From positions 1,205,316 to 1,226,274 of the forward strand of contig NW_019091426.1 in NCBI RefSeq assembly GCF_001949145.1: a stretch of 20,959 nucleotides of DNA. The letters run 5' to 3'. Under the pieces are notes generated by a model, which was given only the letters and a program-made list of their open reading frames with translations, made no database searches and was not told where the DNA came from. Position 1 is the stretch's first letter, and every line of letters begins with the position of its first letter. Origin of the DNA: Acanthaster planci (taxonomy: Eukaryota; Echinodermata; Asteroidea; Valvatida; Acanthasteridae). Position numbers and translations under genes: made by a program. This document shows positions 19,083 to 20,959 of this stretch, piece after piece.

Positions 19083-20959
19083 CTGGGGAAAATGGGGGGA
19101 AACGGAGACTGTGATTAGGAGTCAGCCGACATAGTCAGAGATGACTTAATGCAGGCTTTTCTAAATGACCTTTGACATAGGTCTCAAACATGCACTTGAT
19201 ACACATGTGTACACATACATTGCCGTGTTCTGCATCCATGAGGACAAAAGCAATCACCAATCAAGAAATACTGAGAAAGAATTGAAATCCATCCAGTGAA
19301 TTAGACTGACTGAGGCTGTTGCCTGTCCTTTGACCCTAATAGTCCTGAATCCTCCAATTTTAACCCAATTTTGCACACACCCTAGGGTTAAATAATATGG
19401 GTAGGTTTCCAGCCTGTAGCGGTACATGCAGCCTGCCGATATGAGCTCTGTAACTAAAAAAACAGGAACAGTTTCTCCATAAATCTGCAAATACACTTTG
19501 TAATCTTGGCATGCATGTTGCTTCCACATAAAGCTCATTCCCTGGGGATTTTGTGATGAAACTTCCTGAAACCCTGCCAAATAATTCAAGACTGTGCAGT
19601 GTACTGGTGAGCACATGTATACATGTCCCACAGCAACTGGATATCCTAAAGAGTCAAACATGGATACATGTCAGGTACTGGAACAAAAATTCTTAGAAAT
19701 CCTAAAACCAAGAGAACCTGTGATTGTGGTCTATAGCACCGAAACATTCAAAACACATGTAAAGAAAAGGGAAAAACTCGACTGTGCATGACACTGAAAC
19801 CCTGCGGAATTGGTTAAAGACTGACATGATTCATTTACCATTTATTTACTATTGCACATCCTTCTTTGAAATGCAATCAAACAGTAAACAAATGCAAAAT
19901 GCATTCAATTAATATTAGTTCAGTATAAAAACATGTGTACTGGTAAATGTATGTAAACCATGCAATTACCCTTTCACTTGAATTACAAGAAACTACCGGT
20001 ATTTTTGTTCTAAAATGAAGGGACAAAAGCAGGGTTTAATTGCCTCTTCCAGTAACTGCCAGTGACTCAAGTAATTTGTGTACTGCTTGCACTGAATATA
20101 TAATGAGGACCAGTATTTGAACAGTTAATTTGAATTCTAAATTCAGGTATTGACCTCATCTTTGTACATGTACTTCATTGGGGAAGCCTGAGGATAAACA
20201 ACATGTACATGTAGGATGTATGGTATAGTGTATGTATTATGCATACATGTACATGTATGTATACGTGTACAATGTAGATATATTGTGTGTTACTGATTGT
20301 CTATCCATGAATACTCATGTTTTCATAAATGAACCTGGGTACAGTGAACATGCAGTACATGTGTAATTCTGCCCTTCATTATTTCAGCATACACATGTAT
20401 GAAGGGCTTCTCATTACTTCTTATGATCTCATTTGCCATTGCTAAGAATCCGCAACCACAACACAATTGTCTCGATGGAGTAAGAATTCAACATACGGTT
20501 GACCTTGTCAATAAGACAGACACTACAGAAGCGTATGCTCACATTTTCTAAACCCCTTCAGACGGCACAAGTGGCTTTGAACGGTGCACAGGTGGCCTTT
20601 TAAAAAGTTTCGGATATAATAACAATCTTCACAATGTTGACTTCAAATATTGACACTTCATCAGCCATGCTATTCCCAAATGCTACTGAAAGGGCATCAA
20701 AGGTCAATGCAACAGGAGCTCTCTACTGCCACTCGGCACGTACATGTACACAGTACAGCCTTGTACATTCACAGTTTGAATTCTGCATGAGAAAAAAAAT
20801 GCTTCGTAAACATTTATAATTAGTGCACTTCCCTCTTCATTCATATGTACATACAAGTACCCATGGGTACTGTACAAAGCATACAATGTACATGTATGCA
20901 TGTGTACTGTGAAATGTATATCCTCCGGGTGGTTTGGAGGATTGAGGATGAATGATGAT
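19083..20959. other. Upstream intron or flank of the CMTM-like gene
   Basis: No exon recognised on either strand. A 135-codon open frame on the minus strand (19254-19661) lacks family features and splice framing. ACATGT words are frequent, including a perfect 18-base palindrome at 20242-20259. The missing first coding exon should lie beyond 20959. Confidence 0.55.
20242..20259. repeat. Perfect 18-base palindrome of ACATGT type
   Basis: CATACATGTACATGTATG is identical to its reverse complement. It belongs to the ACATGT-rich simple repeats of this window. Confidence 0.85.

Noticed and set aside
19254-19661. 135-codon open frame on the minus strand upstream of the CMTM-like exons, considered as the missing first exon
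   Set aside because: Its residues do not resemble a CMTM N-terminus and no phase-0 donor leads from it into the exon at 19082.
1-20959. tRNA, rRNA, CRISPR or bacterial operon features
   Set aside because: No cloverleaf with the usual A and B boxes, no rRNA core sequence and no regular spacer array seen. The gene structure is that of an animal.

Overview
The window looks like nuclear DNA from an animal. Its genes are split by GT-AG introns, there are long AT-rich non-coding stretches, and only about 1.5 kb of about 21 kb is convincingly coding. An invertebrate deuterostome fits best, amphioxus (Branchiostoma) being my first guess. The grounds are an intronless rhodopsin-class chemoreceptor-like GPCR, CMTM/MARVEL-family genes, and a very high density of ACATGT / GTACATGTAC motifs. 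The species call is inference; nothing in the window proves it.

Layout. (1) 173-292, plus strand: the last coding exon of a CMTM-like (CKLF-like MARVEL transmembrane) gene whose earlier exons lie left of the window. (2) 293 to about 5,500: intergenic or 3'UTR sequence holding a 52-bp-arm hairpin (834-957), a two-copy 21-bp repeat, a probable LINE 3' tail (about 2743-2873) and a 12-bp minisatellite (4299-4358). (3) About 5,505-11,862: a direct tandem segmental duplication. Copies A and B are each about 2.7 kb before later insertions, and each holds an older internal duplication (units A1/A2 and B1/B2). Copy B alone carries an 820-bp transposon-like insertion with 16-bp perfect terminal inverted repeats and a slightly decayed 8-bp target-site duplication. 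Copy A keeps the matching empty site. (4) 12,011-19,082, minus strand: three consecutive exons, all joined in phase 0, of a second CMTM-like gene. Its first coding exon was not found and probably lies right of the window. (5) 14,492-15,508, minus strand: a complete single-exon 338-residue seven-transmembrane receptor inside the 5.6-kb last intron of that CMTM gene, in the same orientation.

The two CMTM genes point towards each other (tail to tail) and share an exon boundary and an FGFIA motif at the start of the last exon, so they are probably paralogues of one cluster. Human CMTM3 and CMTM4 are arranged in the same convergent way. No enzyme pathway, operon or RNA gene was recognised. The unusual material is the nested receptor with its non-standard class A motifs, the two-level duplication with its dated transposon insertion, and the uneven ACATGT enrichment.
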